Shown here: piece after piece, positions 63,973 through 64,000 of the stretch
Layout of the letters: every line of letters begins with the position of its first letter
Position numbering within the stretch: position 1 is the first letter of the stretch
NCBI RefSeq assembly: GCF_042651465.1
Contig: NZ_JBHSCZ010000002.1
Span: 930,001-994,000, forward strand
Origin: Ferruginibacter yonginensis
GTDB lineage: Bacteria; Bacteroidota; Bacteroidia; Chitinophagales; Chitinophagaceae
Reading direction: 5' to 3'
Length of the DNA: 64,000 nt
Notes under the pieces: model-generated
What the model was told of the DNA's origin: nothing
The model's database searches: none
What the model saw: only the letters and a program-made list of their open reading frames with translations
Made by a program: the position numbers and the translations under genes

Positions 63973-64000
63973 ATGGCTACAAAAAAAGCAACGAAGGCTT
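63973..64000 (+). CDS. start of a lysine-rich protein (truncated by the window edge)
   Basis: ATG 63973 reads MATKKATKA and continues beyond the window. AGGAG at 63961-63965, 7 bases before the ATG, is a clean Shine-Dalgarno sequence, unusual in this window. The basic N-terminus fits several families (histone-like, DksA/TraR-type, or ribosome-associated); the identity cannot be read from nine residues. Confidence 0.5.

Overview
The window looks like an ordinary chromosomal stretch from a member of the Bacteroidota, most likely the order Chitinophagales. The signs are low G+C content, start codons without Shine-Dalgarno sequences, and repeated -7 promoter boxes of the form TAnnTTTG. It also carries parts of the type IX secretion system (GldJ, PorV, PorP/SprF and a cargo protein with a C-terminal sorting domain), the bacillithiol gene bshA, and families largely restricted to Bacteroidota (DUF3127, DUF4292, DUF4293). 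I see no prophage, insertion sequence, CRISPR array or rRNA. Nearly every gene is a recognisable core or housekeeping gene, usually with its own hairpin terminator.

Layout. 1-4500: the threonine operon thrA-thrB-thrC on the minus strand, preceded by a 31-codon open frame with seven Thr codons in eight, which looks like an attenuation leader. 4.5-11.8 kb: DUF4293, glyA, a sugar nucleotidyltransferase, a nitronate monooxygenase-type enzyme and a Wza/Wzz-like polysaccharide export pair. 11.8-18.9 kb: an ABC-2 exporter, an FAD protein, DUF3127 (with an SSB-like acidic tail) divergent from dnaA, and a DUF2452 protein. 19-28.6 kb: fumC, an NlpC/P60 lipoprotein, enoyl-CoA hydratase, a TRIC-type channel, a B12-binding protein, gltX, polysaccharide deacetylase, TatD, tRNA-Ser(GGA) and murF. 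28.7-36.3 kb: gldJ and porV divergently transcribed, then ispF, dut, DUF4292, an EnvC-like protein and bshA. 36.5-48.6 kb: peptidases, an RsmI-like methylase, an EI24 protein, PorP/SprF, upp, adenine deaminase, trmD, an S4 protein and a DPP-IV-like peptidase. 48.8-56.7 kb: an RRM protein, rpsF-rpsR-rplI, an M14 peptidase, a large T9SS-exported endonuclease and rpsT. 56.9-64 kb: sucA, ffh, and a metB-hom operon under a SAM-I riboswitch; a lysine-rich gene starts at the right edge.

Two ends of the window control the same branch of metabolism. At the left end, a bifunctional aspartokinase-homoserine dehydrogenase is apparently under Thr-codon attenuation. At the right end, a stand-alone homoserine dehydrogenase with cystathionine gamma-synthase is under SAM control. 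Each end product therefore seems to tune its own homoserine dehydrogenase.

The most interesting non-coding signals are: the thr leader peptide; a 15-bp element (with flanking similarity) placed in the same orientation upstream of both gldJ and porV; a perfect 10-bp inverted repeat that would bury the start codon of the RRM gene; and a pair of stem-loops between rpsR and rplI. I found no wholly new multi-gene system.
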